This document shows, in pieces, positions 1-11,970 of a stretch of 64,000 nucleotides of DNA. The stretch is from Gymnothorax reevesii (lineage: Eukaryota; Chordata; Actinopteri; Anguilliformes; Muraenidae): assembly GCA_029721435.1 (NCBI GenBank), contig CM056576.1, forward strand, positions 110,278,666 to 110,342,665, written 5' to 3'. The position numbers were made by a program, and so were the translations under genes. Under the pieces are notes generated by a model, which saw nothing but the letters and a program-made list of their open reading frames with translations, was not told the DNA's origin and ran no database searches. How positions within the stretch are numbered: position 1 is the first letter of the stretch; each line of letters opens with the position of its first letter.

Positions 1-440
1 CAGTATTGTATTGATGGGTTTTTATTTTTAAAATGGTGTTTTAAAACAAATGATCTGTAACCTTACTAAAATGCAAACCCAGAGTTTTTAGAAGAGGGTA
101 AGCAGCGATCTCAAATTTTTAGTATTATGGGTTTGAAACATTGGAGTAGTGTGGATACTAAGTGAAAACAAATGGAAACATATTTGCATGGTCATAGCTA
201 AGGAGAACAGGCCTGTGGTTGAGGATGTGTGACAGGCAACCCATTTGGTCGTCATTTTTACTCCTGGATAAGCAAAGCTTTGGAAGCAGTGTTGTGATGA
301 GACTCGAGCGTAAATCAATCAATTAGCACGACCATGGGTGATAACAGTCACAAACAGCCTATCCAGAATTTAAAGATAGCGTCACTTTGATTTCTTATTT
401 TGTCTTTCTTTTCTTGCTTTGTTTAGAAGCGCAAGCTGTT
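1..440. other. unassigned flank, no gene seen
   Basis: AT-rich sequence with only short frames that lack recognisable motifs. No repeat family was recognised. The right end runs into the decayed 3' part of the Tc1-like transposase. Confidence 0.4.
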
Positions 441-1740
441 GTTGGTATGGGTAAAACTGGTAGTTGGCTGCACTTTCTCTGCCATGTCTGCTCATACAAC
501 CAGCTCTAAAGCTTTGCAAACATTGTCCATGGAGTCTCCAGACATGGATGTTGTCCATCTGGCGTCAACGTGAAAGACGTCGTCCAATTTTATCCCATAA
601 GTGCTCGATAGGGGAGAGGTCAGTTGACAGAGCTGGCCACTGAAGCACGGGGATGTTCTGCTGTGCAAGGTACTGCATGGACACCCTTGCGGTGTGTGCC
701 CTAGCGTTGTCCTGTTGGAACGTGTGGACATCGTGGTGTTGGTTGAAGAACGGCACAACATGGTTCTGCAGCGCCTGGTCCCGGTAGTAGATGCCGTTCA
801 CCCTTCCTCTGCAGATATGGAGAGGGGTTCTGCGACGGTAGCTTATTCCACCCCACACCATAACGCTGCCACCATCCCAACGGTCCATTTGAACGACACA
901 ATCGGCGTTATAATGTTCACCACGTCTCCGCCAAACACGTATACGGCCATCTGTGTTCCTTAAGTGAAATCGTGACTCGTCAGAAAAGATGACACCGTGC
1001 CATTGTCGTAGTCGCCAATTCTGGTGCCTGTTTGCCCACTGTAGACGCTGGTTTCGGTGACGATCCGTCAATATGGGGCCGAAATAAGGACGTTGTGCAC
1101 GCAGGCCTGCAGCTCGCAGACGGTTCCGTACGGTGTTGGGGTGAATGAATCCACGTCGTCCTTGGACTTGAGCAGCCGTTCTTGTCGCTGGTAGTGTTCG
1201 GTCTCGGACATGATCTCGTACGATCTGACGGTCCTGACGTGCCGTTGTCACACGTTGTTGACCCGGTCGAGGACGGTCCCGAGTGCTCCCAGTTTGCAGA
1301 AACCTTTGATGGAGTCTTGTGATTGTTGGGTGTGCGCAGTGTAGTCGTCTGGCAATTTCCCTGGTGCTGGCGCCAATTTGAAGTATGCCTATGGCAGGTT
1401 CCTGTTCAGGGGCTGTAAGTTGCAGCATAGTGTCGACGTGTCAGTGAAGAAGTGAAATTTTATTCGGATTCACATGCTTATAAAGGCAATGTGAGCACAA
1501 ATTCAGAGTGAAATTCATTTTTCCCGTGGTGTGCGTGCAAGATGTTGTGTTTTTGCAAAAAATTGCCCAGCATTACAGTTTACTTGAAATTCTCGCATTT
1601 CTTGCACCTGGCATGTCGGGTGACGTCACTGTAGTGTTGTTGTTGTATAAAAATGATATTGAAGTTCATTTGAACTTAAATATTGACTTTTTTCAAGTGG
1701 TGCATTTTCATTTGTACTCAGTATATTACTAAAACCCCAT
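440..1740 (-). mobile_element. Tc1-like DNA transposon, ends not resolved
   Basis: Approximate extent of the element carrying the transposase at 565-1428. The segment upstream of the transposase start (1430-1740) is AT-rich non-coding leader. It contains a TGACGTCA palindrome near 1621 and ends near TACTCAGTA at about 1716-1724, which resembles the TACTCAG terminus of the separate Tc1 element at 41106-41926. A matching left terminus was not identified, so both borders are estimates. Confidence 0.45.
565..1428 (-). CDS. Tc1/mariner (Tc3-like) transposase, C-terminally broken
   Basis: A single open frame of 287 residues codes for a Tc1-like DNA transposase, a nuclear enzyme that binds terminal inverted repeats and moves the element by cut-and-paste into TA sites. 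An N-terminal helix-turn-helix region is seen at about residues 15-50 (STREIARRL followed by TITRLHQRF). The catalytic DD34E triad is complete: D150 in FSDESRFHL, D240 in QQDNARAH and E275 in LSPIEHLWD, with exactly 34 residues between the second D and the E. The family is usually about 330-340 residues; this frame stops soon after the last catalytic residue. Homology-like sequence continues downstream to about 440 in another frame, so the C-terminus was lost by frameshift or nonsense mutation. The frame is otherwise uninterrupted, which suggests a fairly recent copy. The G+C content is clearly above that of the flanks, as expected for a mobile gene. Matching inverted repeats were not found with confidence. 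Confidence 0.85.
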   Translation of the reverse strand: MLQLTAPEQEPAIGILQIGASTREIARRLHCAHPTITRLHQRFLQTGSTRDRPRPGQQRVTTARQDRQIVRDHVRDRTLPATRTAAQVQGRRGFIHPNTVRNRLRAAGLRAQRPYFGPILTDRHRNQRLQWANRHQNWRLRQWHGVIFSDESRFHLRNTDGRIRVWRRRGEHYNADCVVQMDRWDGGSVMVWGGISYRRRTPLHICRGRVNGIYYRDQALQNHVVPFFNQHHDVHTFQQDNARAHTARVSMQYLAQQNIPVLQWPALSTDLSPIEHLWDKIGRRLSR

Positions 1741-1782
1741 AAGTCACACTTGACTTGACCTGACTTGTGGGGTTTTAGTAAT
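1725..1782. repeat. 22-bp inverted repeat (hairpin) with 14-nt loop
   Basis: Arms at 1725-1746 and 1761-1782 pair at 21 of 22 positions; the core of the right arm is GGGGTTTTAGTAAT. The right arm and the following bases (GTGCTTCAATTT) recur near 52824-52852 inside a SINE-like repeat, so part of this hairpin may come from that family. Confidence 0.6.
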
Positions 1783-1904
1783 CAGTGCTTCAATTTGTCT
1801 TTGAGGAACATTGTTTTTCTTTTTCTTAAACATAAATTTGGCATCTCCAATCCCACCTGAATCTGGAATGCCTAATTGGGGAACTATGTACAAGGCTTGC
1901 TAAT

Positions 1905-2210
1905 ATGCGACCTTGTGCGGGAGAGTGAAGACGGCTTCACGGCTCTCCTCTGAAGCACGCCCCTGTCAGCCACTGCTTCTTATACACTCATTGGTTGAAT
2001 ACTCGCAAGTTCAGAAAGAGAGCGGAGGATACCCGAACATGAACATGCTTACGATCTTCCTGATGAGTGCCCGTTCGACCAACAGGAGGCGCTTAAGCAA
2101 TGAACAAAGCAACCAGTTATGAGTTACCCTTCCCGGCAGACCCTTCCTAATTTGTATCCCTTATCAGAGTAGCGCACAAGGGCCAATTGTGCGCAACTCT
2201 GATAAGCTTC
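1905..2210 (-). mobile_element. SINE-like repeat, minus-strand copy
   Basis: The stretch 2022-2206 is a diverged reverse complement of 50770-50945. Shared landmarks are GCGGAGGATACC, a GGCGCTTAAGCAATGAAC-type block and a CAGAGT/GCGCACAA block. Two dispersed copies in opposite orientation support an interspersed repeat. The other copy carries a tRNA-like head, so the family is probably tRNA-derived; here the head is not recognisable. The 1905-2021 part is assigned by continuity only. Confidence 0.5.
2160..2206. repeat. strong hairpin inside SINE-like copy
   Basis: Arms CTTATCAGAGT (2160-2170) plus GCGCACAA (2172-2179) pair perfectly with TTGTGCGC (2187-2194) plus ACTCTGATAAG (2196-2206). Only the A/A at 2171/2195 is unpaired, and the loop is 7 nt. 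The 50.7-kb copy of the repeat has no such symmetry. Confidence 0.75.
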
Positions 2211-2254
2211 CGACCTATTTGCAGCTTGGAACATTGTTTTTAAAGTATTCCACA

Positions 2255-2672
2255 ATTTTTTTTTTTTTACGCAAGCCTTCACAGGTTGGAGAGCCTCTGG
2301 CCATCTTTACTTCTGAGAGATTCAGCCTCTCTAAGACATCCCTTTTATAGCCAATCATGTTACACACCTGATGCCAGTTAACTTAATTACTTGCTAAATC
2401 TTCCTTCAGCTGATTCTCTTAAATATTAATTGCTTTTTCAGCCCCTTTTTAGCCTGTGTCCCAGACACAGGCAAAAAAGACCTGTTTCAGACCTGTTTCA
2501 GCCAGAAAATTTGAAGTAAACTTATCTCGTGGAAAAAATGTCAAATGTCTCAGTTTCAAGACTTGAAATGTTATCTATGTTCTATAACATATTGGCTCAT
2601 TTGATCTGAATGTGACTGCATTTTAATTTTAGTCACAATTTACTATTTGTCCCAACTATTTTAAAATTGTAT
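2255..2672 (-). mobile_element. partial Tc1-type element (family with TTTGTCCCAACTATTTT end), copy 1
   Basis: This stretch aligns by eye along its whole length with 12600-13000, including GCAAGCCTTCACAGG, AGACATCCC, CAGTTAACTTAATTACTTGC, AATGTTATCTATGTTCTAT and the terminal TTTGTCCCAACTATTTT. It holds only one end of the element (the 5' side of the transposase on the minus strand). The other end and any transposase code are missing, and the final CAACCCC terminus has decayed. Confidence 0.75.
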
Positions 2673-4119
2673 TATTAATATTTTATTAATTAAAAATTTA
2701 ATTTTAATTAATTTTATTTTATTATTAATTTTTAAAACTATTCCATTTATTGATTGCTATTAGGTTTTTCAGAGAATTTCAATAAATATGAGAAAAACCT
2801 ATCCTGAAAAGTCTTACGCCCCCAAACTTTTAGACAGATTTTCACAGGTTCCTAGCTTCCCAGCAATGCGCTCAGGACTTTGGTGGGTATCACCCTTATT
2901 TGGCCACAAATGCACTGGAGTTTAGTCTCAGGCGGGTACTTCAAACACATTATACTCACAAATGTTATCCAAGGCTCTTGACTAAAATATTGGTTTAAAG
3001 CACAATTAGGAGGAAAGTCATTATTAGGGACTTGCAGTAAGTTAGAACACTGCAGTTATCTAATTGACATTACTGATTAATTTGTTAAGTTATAGGGAGT
3101 GCTCCTGTGTAACAGCCTTGCTACCAACTACAATAATCCTTATTCCTTTTGGTGTTTCATTCTATTAACCTTTTGCACACTTTTACCTATTCTATTAACC
3201 TTTTTACTTTACTTTAACCTGCTTCCCTGTTTGTGAAGCGCTTTGTGCTGTACTGCTTGAAAGGTATTGAATAACTAAAATTCATCATTAATGTAAATAA
3301 ACACCTGAGCATTGCATTTTAATTGGTTGGCGCACCTGAAAAACCAAGAAAACGCCAAAAAACCAGCAAATGACGCCTCAGTATTAATTAGTAAATTAAG
3401 AATATGAAATTATCCTAAACAACTAGACTTACTACCACTAGCTCTGGTTCTAAGTGCTACAATGACTCTTGCCACCACTAAACAACTACTACTACCATTA
3501 CTCTTGTGCTGGTAATTACTGTTTGTGCCAATCAAACTTCAGCAGCAACAAAATAATAATCCTAAAAATAATAATCACAATAATCCCAGAGTGTGTTCTA
3601 TCAGTTTCCCTGTTTCTGTTTGATCAAATTAACCGATCATTTTTGATTTATTTACCATGGGCACATTTCTCTAAATCCATTCAAAGCCCTGGAGTATCTT
3701 GGCATCGCTACATGGTCACAATGCTGACAGCAACATAATTCACAAACTACATTAAAAGCACATTACACTAGCGGAAGGAATTAAAGGGCCGCTTAGCTGA
3801 CGGAAAAGGACCGGCATCAAAATGAACCCAACCCTCGGACTCCATGCATCACTCACCCTTGCTCACACTCCTGCCCACACGGCCGCCCCATCCCCTTCCC
3901 CCTGAGAAACATTTAACACGAGAAATTTTTTCGGTGCACTTCAGAGCTTGGACAAGAATGAGTATTGAATTTAAGATATCCGTTGGGATTGCTGTTGATC
4001 CCCTTCCAAAAACTGATAAATGCTTAAGTTTTCTCAACAGAGAGAAAGATAATGTGTGTATATTTTCACATCCCCCAGATGGATTTTGTGGATGAAAGGG
4101 GGCAATTTCAGAATATGCA
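2673..4119. other. AT-rich unique sequence, nothing recognised
   Basis: Contains a run of short AT palindromes at 2670-2730 (ATTAAT/AATTTAATTTTAATT) and no credible coding frame. The two opposing frames over 3844-4130 are antisense shadows of each other, without domain motifs. Confidence 0.4.
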
Positions 4120-4265
4120 GTGCAGTCCAAAAGTATTTGAACAGGTACACAATTTCAAATGCACTGTAATTCCACCGTGGTTCGCTTTATTTGGATGTAA
4201 ATAATGTGAAGGCTTTTAACTGGAGGGTGTGTACGTCCATATTGAGCTAGTAACATTGGAATTAC
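4120..4265. mobile_element. possible Tc1-like terminal fragment
   Basis: TGCAGTCCAAAAGTATTTG followed by CACAATTTCAAATG and CTCCACC-like text resembles the terminus of a common fish Tc1-like element with TCCAAAAGTATTTGGAC ends. No second end was seen, and the assignment rests on recalled family consensus. Confidence 0.35.
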
Positions 4266-6755
4266 CTATAAACCTGTGTCATCACACAAATCCTTTGATG
4301 TTGGTGAGAAGTCGTAGAGCATAATGAGGCGGTCATAACTTTGTGCACGCCTTGTATAGCAGCAGCAGTCAGAGTTGTAAGATATGACGTTACATAAAGG
4401 AAGCTGCACAAGTGTGCACATGTTGCTTTGGTGATGGTAGTTGAGAATATGTGCAACAATATTTTCTATATTTCTGTTTGGCCAACATGTATTTAATTTA
4501 GTTTTATTTATTTATTTATTTTCTGTTTGCCGCTTAATGGATCTGTTTAAAATACTACAGTGCACTTGCCACGTTACCAAAGGGGGGGCATATGGGAGGA
4601 GTACAACTCTTCACTTGAAAGAAGGGATACCTGTACTGCCCATATCCACCCCCATCCCCACAGCCAGTCCCTGGAAGTATATCCAAGCACGAGATTGTTG
4701 TTCAGGTGGCAGAGAGCCATTTGCGCAGAGCAAACATACAGAGTAACATATGCAATGAGTATTCAGGCATGTTCCAAAGGTTCTTTTCAGAAAAGCACTC
4801 CACTTTACTGCAAGCATGTGCAGAAATTAAATGAGTATACTGCACATGATTGGTTGATTGAGGAAACGCATTGGTCACATGCAGTAGGAGTTCCATAAAT
4901 TCAGGTTCAACCACCTGCAAATCTGATTGATCATCTCTGGTCACGACCACAGCAACTCATTTGAATATAAAATGCAATGCCATCCTTCTCCCTCTAATTT
5001 TATTCCAAATGTTTACTCAAAATAATGAGAGCGTAGTATTGGCAGACCAGCAGAAAATAAAAATTACAATACAGGTTTTGCTTAACAGATGGTAAAAGCT
5101 TGAAAACTAGAAGTATTTTTTTGTTTTGATTTTGTTTTCTTGTTTTTTTTTCTGATTGGCAGAAAAGCTTGCTTTATTTCATATCAAAGGCCAGTTAGCT
5201 TGTTAAATTGATGCTGTGTTGTTGCATGTAGCATAATATTTTGGATTCATTCAAATTTATTTTAAATGAACAACGATAATATATTTTTAAATTTGGCTGC
5301 AGTGCAGTATTAGGACAGCGATAAGAGATTTGAGAAATGAATACAAGCTATGTAAAATCTGGATGGCACCAAATTGTTTTGTAAATGGCACATTCATGAG
5401 AAACAGGGTCCAACAGTGTATTTACATTTCATTGAAATGTTTGAGATTTAACAACAGAGAAAACTATGTAATGTGGTGAAAAAAAAATAAATACTGGAAA
5501 AAATATTAGAAAAACTATTAAAACAATAAGAAGGTTATATTGAATCCAATTAAACTGAAATTACATCTGAAGTCTGACAGTATATTTAATAGCAAACTCC
5601 TTTTAAATTGGTGTGGTTTAATTGGATTTGTCCCAAACTGCTATGGTTGTCATGTCATTTTAAATTTTCGGTTGAATGCTCTCAGTCAATCCCCTGTTCC
5701 ATTGAAAATTACTCTCTATCCATCAGCAGAATCTAAATCCAGACATTCTCATTTAAATTGAAACACTCACATAGATGCTGTCCGCATTCCTCACTTGTCT
5801 GCTGTCAGTCTCAGTGCTCCCTCAGCCTCCTGAGCAAACCATGTTGGACTCTGGCCTCACAGTTACAACTGTCAAAAGCGGAAATCTGTCATCTGGCTCT
5901 GGGCCTTCTGCAGTTTGACTTTTCAATAAGATTAGCTTTACCATAACTTTAAGATTACATGCTGGGGGTTGGCATGCAGAAGGCCTGTGAATGCTGAAAG
6001 GGTCGTTAAACAGTAAAGACTCAAACATCCAAGTTCTCGGTGATGGTTTCACCGAAAAACTGAAACAAAAGTGTCAAATAACAAAAGGTGAGGCGGAAAG
6101 AATCTGTCAGAAAACAATCAGAGTTTCTTTGCCTACCAATGTTGAGTTTTCTAAGCATTGATAGGCAGCTGAAGGACAGTGTCTAGCTATGAAGTCAGCC
6201 ATTTCACCAGAATAAATGAGCAATGGGCCATCTGGAGAATCAAGGCTGGCTTAGTTAGTCATTGATACAGGGTGAGTATCAACACATATCAGTTTTGACC
6301 TGCGAGATTAAAATTATATTTCAAATTCAGTCAAATTTGTAATGCCAATCCAAAATATTGTTGTGTTCTGGCCTTTGGCCAGAACAGTATTGCTCATGAT
6401 TTCATAGTTTCATAGGTTCATAGGTTCATGTTCATGTCATAGTTTTTAACAGTTTCTTGTTTCAGGATTTCACGTTCCATGTTTTTACTTTTCCATGTTT
6501 TTGTTTTTGCCAGGTCTGCCATGCCACTCCACCGCTTGTCTGCGTTCCGCCCCGTGCCTTCGTTGTTGCACATTTCTGAGCTCTGGTTGGCTTTGGTATT
6601 TCCCCTTCCTTCCATGCTGTGCTGGATTTGGGCCTCTCTAAGCTTAATTGACAATTAACTGTTTTTAAGTTACTAACATTTACTAACATTCACTGGGTGG
6701 TGTAATTCTTAGATAGGCACATTACTAATACTACTAATTTAGACAGGGAGTTTAT
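4266..6755. other. no gene or clear repeat; small hairpins only
   Basis: No supported coding frame. Two small structures stand out: a stem at 6130-6141/6156-6167 (11 of 12 paired, 14-nt loop) and a perfect 10-bp palindrome with a 3-nt loop at 6364-6386 (TGTTCTGGCC / GGCCAGAACA). Text from 6400 to 6755 is T-rich and may belong to the retroelement called at 6756. Confidence 0.4.
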
Positions 6756-7345
6756 TGTCATGATTCCTGCTTTGCTATTTCAAGATCTTGCTGTGCTTTT
6801 CTGTTCTTAACATTCATGCTTGCTTCCAAGCTGCATACTTAATTGGTACTTAAGCTGAACACGCTCATTCTCTTAATGAGCAGGTCATGTCATCCAATCT
6901 TGTCCATGTCTTGATCTTGCCATGCCTCTTGTTTCCCTCTCTCTCCAGGTGTTACCCCTCATGTCATGATTTCCAAGCCTTTATCTGGATGCGGTGGAAG
7001 TTGGCTGGCAGACAGTGTCTCGCGTCTCATTGCATGTGCAAGTGTAGCCAAGTTCTTGTTGTCAAGTCCCTTAGCATTCCTAGTTTCAAGTCTCGTCCTA
7101 GCCTCTTGTTTTGTGTGTATATATATATATAGTCTTGTTATTTATTTTTCTTGATCTCTTGCCTGGAGTTTCCAGTGCCTTTTGTTTTTTGCCGTTTTGC
7201 ATTCTTTGTTTATAGCTCTGTGTAGCGTACCTCAGTTTGTTTTTTGCAACCCTTTGGGCCAAGTTTTTTGTTGGCCCTCGTGCCTGTTTTGTTTTGTTAA
7301 TAAATAAATCCTCATTCCCTTTCCCGCATCTGGTGTCAACTGATT
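6756..7345 (+). mobile_element. possible solo LTR or retroelement 3' region
   Basis: The segment starts TGTCATGATTCC and ends after an AATAAATAAATC polyadenylation-type signal (about 7300) and TCTGGTGTC, an arrangement typical of fish Gypsy-type LTRs. The last 90 bases recur diverged at 12218-12310 (CAAGTTTTTTGTTGGCCCTC, AATAAA, TCTGGTGTCTA), which shows it is dispersed. No gag/pol frame, primer site or second LTR is present, so a solo LTR is inferred. A retroposon with a similar tail is the alternative. Confidence 0.45.
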
Positions 7346-7852
7346 CCATATCAAATATAGTCAATCAATTTTGCATGTAAATGACTGTATATGCTTCCAT
7401 GTTCTCCTAAATTATGTTGTTCTTAAAATTTGTCCTTGCTTTCTCTAAAGCAAAAGCAGAAATGAAAGGTAATTCTGGTGTCATACATTGCTAATGCCAA
7501 GGGAGTAATCTGGTGTATCTGTATGAGTATGTATCTGGTGAAAACCGTCAGCTGAGGTTGAGATCTGACAATTACACACATTTACATATTGCTGCTAACA
7601 CCGCTAAGCTTCACTAAAGCAATGGCACTGCACAGCAAAAAGAAAATGACAGAATCAGTTTCCACTGGATCCAAAGACCTTCCATTACTCAAATTATTTT
7701 TTTGCTATATGCAATTTTATATATTTCCCTGTAAGCCTTCAAGTCCCCAGTGACAGTGGAATTATACACAGCAGTTCTGCCTTTGATAATAAGGGCCAGA
7801 GTTAATGAGAATACGGCTGGGTTTTCTGAATTTTAAGATCAGAGGAATCTTT
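7346..7852. other. no feature recognised
   Basis: AT-rich, no repeats seen beyond homopolymer runs and no open frame with recognisable content. Confidence 0.4.
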
Positions 7853-8641
7853 GGCCCTGTCCACACATACATGGGTATTTTTGAAAACATTTTCACATTC
7901 TTTATGTGTTTCAGCCCCTTATCCACATGCGGAGAGCAATTTCAGTCACTGAAAACATACCTTTTGGAAAATGCCTTCCAGTGTGAGAATTTTTAAAAAC
8001 TCTGCTTTACGTGTGGACAGGGAAAACAGTTTTTGGCTCGTGACATCAGAGCATGTGCCTTCCAGCAATTTTTTTTAAGGCTTATGATTGGCTTACATGG
8101 TTTAACATTAGATTATCTTCCTGCAGTAGCTACACATTGGATAAAATGTAAGTTGTGCAGTTTTGGGCCTGAAAGTATATGGAGGTCAGGATTTATTTGG
8201 ATAGAAATTATATCATGGAAAATCAATTAACCATTATCTATCATTGATGTGCCAACTACAGTTGGGACAGCAAACAAGCTCTAAAGCCATTTTTTACATC
8301 TTATATTGTTTTGTAGTTACTGCGCCTAGCCTTTGTAGGGCAGTATTGTGTGGGTTGATAAAAAAAAGTGGCACTTGGCTGTTAAATAGGCTATAAAAAG
8401 CATGTGGGTCAAGCTATTTGCGTGAGAGTTGACAGGTATGCAATTTTGAATGACGTTAATTTAAATACAGAAAATACGTGTTCAGATGAATTTCTGGAAG
8501 AGGAAGTTCAACTCTATAAAAAAGAACATAAAGCTGAATTTTGAAAATTCTGACCCCGCCAGCCTATTTTCATGGCTGGTCACAAATGTGGAGGGAAAAA
8601 CTGAATTTTAAAAAAATAAACATGCATATGTAGACTAGGCC
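7853..8641. mobile_element. non-autonomous DNA transposon (foldback/MITE-like)
   Basis: The left end GGCCCTGTCCACACATACAT is an imperfect inverted copy of the right end, whose reverse complement begins GGCCTAGTCTACATATGCAT. The GTCCACAC plus repeated TTTTTGAAAAC pattern and the GACATCAGAGCATGTGC block at about 8040 match a widespread fish MITE family known by its GTCCACAC(G)G ends and repeated GAAAAC motifs. No transposase is encoded. A TTT is found just outside both ends, but the target duplication is not certain. Confidence 0.65.
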
Positions 8642-9698
8642 TTTGCTCTTGAATAAAACACTTTATTTATGAATTTTTGGAGAAAAGGTTTCCGTTTTGT
8701 CCCCCCCCGATTATTTTCAAATTAAGCGATAAACATCATCTTGTTTGGTATGACTGTACAGCTACAGATGTCCTCTCTTCAAATCAAGTACAAATAAAAC
8801 ACATTTCAACATTATGACGTCATAGTGATGTCATGACTGACACCACATTAGGAAAAAACTTCAAAATGACAAAAATCCATTTTTTTTATATTTTTATTAG
8901 TTTTAGCTGAAGATAAGTAACTTTCTTAAACCTCTAGAACTGCTGATACTACAGTTAATATTTTAGCAATATTATAAATGTTATAAACTCATGAGTAACA
9001 AATTTGACATTACTATGATGTCATAAATAACTTATTTTGGTGAAAACACACATTAAAGGAAAACAAATAGTTTTCTGAACGTTTTTCACATTTTCTTTAC
9101 TTTGTTTTTCCCGATGATAGAACACACTTGCATAAAAGGTTTATCTATGAATTACGAGAACAACTTCATGAACAATTCTATGAACTTTTATAATGGTAGG
9201 CCTATAGCACAGTATAAAAATAGTATACAGTACGGTAACCAGTCAAACTCACAAGTAAAAGTATGTCAGTCATGCACTTCTAATATATTTAGGTGAAGAT
9301 CACTTCAGGGTTACTGGTCACTGCTGGTGATTTTAATTGCAAGATTTACTAATACAAGGACAAGCTACATCAATAAATCAAAAAGGATGACAATCAGTGT
9401 TGTCAACAAAGTTCATTGAGCATGAAACATAATAATAGCATACTATTTACAACAAATTTGTAAGCATATTTTGTATCAAAAACAAGCAAAAATTGACACT
9501 GGTGGCAAACACCCCCCCCCCAACTTTCGACTTTGACGGCGTACCCTACCTCCGGGGGGTGAGGTACCCTCATAGTTTTCTCATGAAAATGAGCACAAAG
9601 GACGAATAAACAATTACCTAAAAGCATTAGATCATATCTGTTAACGTTTTTTGTGCGACAGGAAAAAAATCTGTGGCGGGGGGGGTCTAACCACCGGC
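8642..9698. other. no gene seen
   Basis: Contains a cluster of TGACGTCAT/TGATGTCAT-type motifs at 8814-8835 and 9013-9024. No coding frame is credible. The frame on the minus strand over 9403-9747 is created by the CA repeat. Confidence 0.4.
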
Positions 9699-9750
9699 CA
9701 CACACGCGCACGCACGCACACCCACACAGACACACACACACACACACAAA
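9699..9750. repeat. (CA)n/(CG) microsatellite
   Basis: Interrupted CA dinucleotide tract with CG and CCCA interruptions, about 50 bp. Likely length-polymorphic. Confidence 0.95.
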
Positions 9751-10338
9751 CAGCTATGCATGCGCATGTTACCAAATACAATATCAGCTCTGTCTGAGCC
9801 AGGTAAGTGAAGTCTGCACATAAACATCCATGTGAAGGATTAAGAACTCTTTCCTTTATGCCTCAGAGATAGTGCTGTCAGGATAACTTTAAAAATTCAG
9901 GAAATGCATTTGCCATCTTTGAGAGAGCCACAATATAATCCAGAAATCCCTCAGCGGCTGTTCTCAGTGTGAGGGCTCATTCGGTGGGCTCACTGAGTAC
10001 TTTAAGCATTTAATATTTACGTTCCTAAATTAAAATTGCAAATTGACTTGGTGGAATGAGTTCCCATAAATATATATTAATAAAAAACAGGAAAACAAAA
10101 CATGTTTGCTTCTTATACAGATGGGTGAGCAGGGGCAGTGAGTTCAGAGAATATCAAACATCAATAAAAAAATCTTTATATTGTTCCATATTAAAAGGTC
10201 ACTGTAGCCTGTACCAAGTCATTTCTGTGCATTAAGCAAAAACACTGTGCCTGTCTGCCTGGGTGCTCCCTGTGAAAGAGACAGTCCGTGGTGCAGTGAA
10301 GCGGGCCACTGTTTGGAATCGATTCCTAATGGTACCAG
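9751..10338. other. no feature recognised
   Basis: Ordinary AT-rich sequence without repeats or a supported coding frame. Confidence 0.35.
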
Positions 10339-10430
10339 TGCTGACTGTGGGCGGGATTCGTGGCGGATGGGGGGGGGGGGGGGTTGGGAAGGTGGTGGTG
10401 CTAGTGGTGGGCGTTGTGGGGGGGGTGGAT
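10339..10430. repeat. G-rich tract with poly-G run
   Basis: A 15-base G run (10369-10383) lies inside 90 bases of GGTGG/GGGGG text on the plus strand. It has several G3+ runs spaced closely enough for a G-quadruplex. Frames across it are compositional artefacts. Confidence 0.8.
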
Positions 10431-11638
10431 AATTGCCCATAGCGTCACCCAGGGACAGTCGGTTTCATTTGGCAAGATGTACTCTGGCTCACTGCACAGT
10501 AGTGACTCATCTGATTGATCCTGCAACAGCCCCTTGAGTCCCTCTGTGATTTAGCGGCGTAACTAGGTAACTTGTAGTTATGGTCAAAAGAGGACAATGG
10601 CTGGAGCAGAGGTTTCAATAAATGTACGAGTTAAAATCACTGTTTTACTCACGACACTTCAGAGCAGCCTGCAAACGTGAGTGGTCATTCCACATTGAAT
10701 TGGTGGATTTAATAAGGGTCCAATTGGATGGAACAAATGTTTTCAGGAATTTTTTTTGCTCCTCGTAATTAGGCCTTGATCTTATTATCTAATTTCTGAG
10801 AAATGTAGTACCCCACCTGAGGTAGCAAGTGAGGAAAAAGATCATTGGGTTTCCAGCTCGGTGACCAAAGACCGCGATTTGGACCCTTTTTGAATTAAAC
10901 AAATTAATCTACATGGAAGGGACAAAACATATCTCGTTTCCCCAGAATCAATTATATGCAAACGTGACATGAAATGAACAGTCCAAAGGTCCTATTTTGT
11001 GACTTCCTCACATCATTAGGATACTCAGTATGACATGAAATGCAAATCAAGTAAACAATCTACTTCTTTGCAATAGAGGTGACGACATGCATCCTCAACA
11101 AAGCCGACTAAACAACACGCATCAAACTTTATCACATCCTCAAAATCCGACTCCTCGTCCCCACCTCTATTATCTGTGGCCACTAACTTGCCAAGGAAAG
11201 TCGGCAAAACCTGAATTTTGAAAATGTGTGGAGGTGGGCTCTTACTATAATCTCTTATTCGATTGAATTCTCAGTGCACGCGCATATGCTTGGTAAAGAA
11301 GTATAATGATATTGAAAATATGCTTTTAGCAATTCAGCAAGACGACAATTCATTCTCATTCCAACTTGTCATATAGCGACACTAAAGTGATGCGCTGCCA
11401 GTTTATATATTACAGTACGATTGTGAAATCAGTCATTTCATGAAATTAAGAAAAATTTCAGTCATTTCATGAAATAGTTAGCACTAAACTTCAGTCATTT
11501 CAGAAATACAACGCAATGGGAATCCTGGAATTTGATGTCATTTATAAACGGGATTAAGTAAAGGGAATCATAATTTTATCTCTTCATTACATTGACCTGT
11601 GATTGTAATTTGGGAAAAGGAATAGTTATTCTAATAAT
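10431..11638. other. no gene seen
   Basis: Mostly unique sequence. A short local repeat of CAGTCATTTCATGAAAT-type text occurs three times at 11431-11505. No coding evidence. Confidence 0.4.
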
Positions 11639-11970
11639 TACAACCCCAAATTGCAAAATAGTTGGGACAAGGTGTAAATTATGAATAAAATCAAAATGCA
11701 ATGACTTTCAAATCACGCCAGCCAGTATTTTATTCACAATAAAACAGAGATAACATAGCAAATGTTGGAACTAAGAAATTTTGCAATTTTATCCACAAAA
11801 TGAGCTCATTTCACATTTGATGGGAGCTACAGGACTCAAAAAAGGTGGGACAGGGGCCTGTTTACCATGGTGTAGCATCCCCTCTTCTTTTTAAGACGGA
11901 GTAGAGGAGTCGGGGCATTGAGAAGACAAGTTTCTTGAGTTTAGCCATTGGAATTTGATTCCACTCTTGT

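Noticed and set aside
694..963. Plus-strand frames over the 0.7-1.0 kb region
   Set aside because: Antisense shadows of the Tc1 transposase on the minus strand.
6130..6167. microRNA precursor-like hairpin
   Set aside because: The stem is only 12 bp with one mismatch, too short for a typical pre-miRNA.
9403..9747. 114-residue minus-strand frame starting with cysteine/valine repeats
   Set aside because: Its start is the CA microsatellite read as CVCVCV; the remainder has no motif.
10219..10440. Proline-rich minus-strand frame
   Set aside because: Caused by the poly-G tract on the plus strand.
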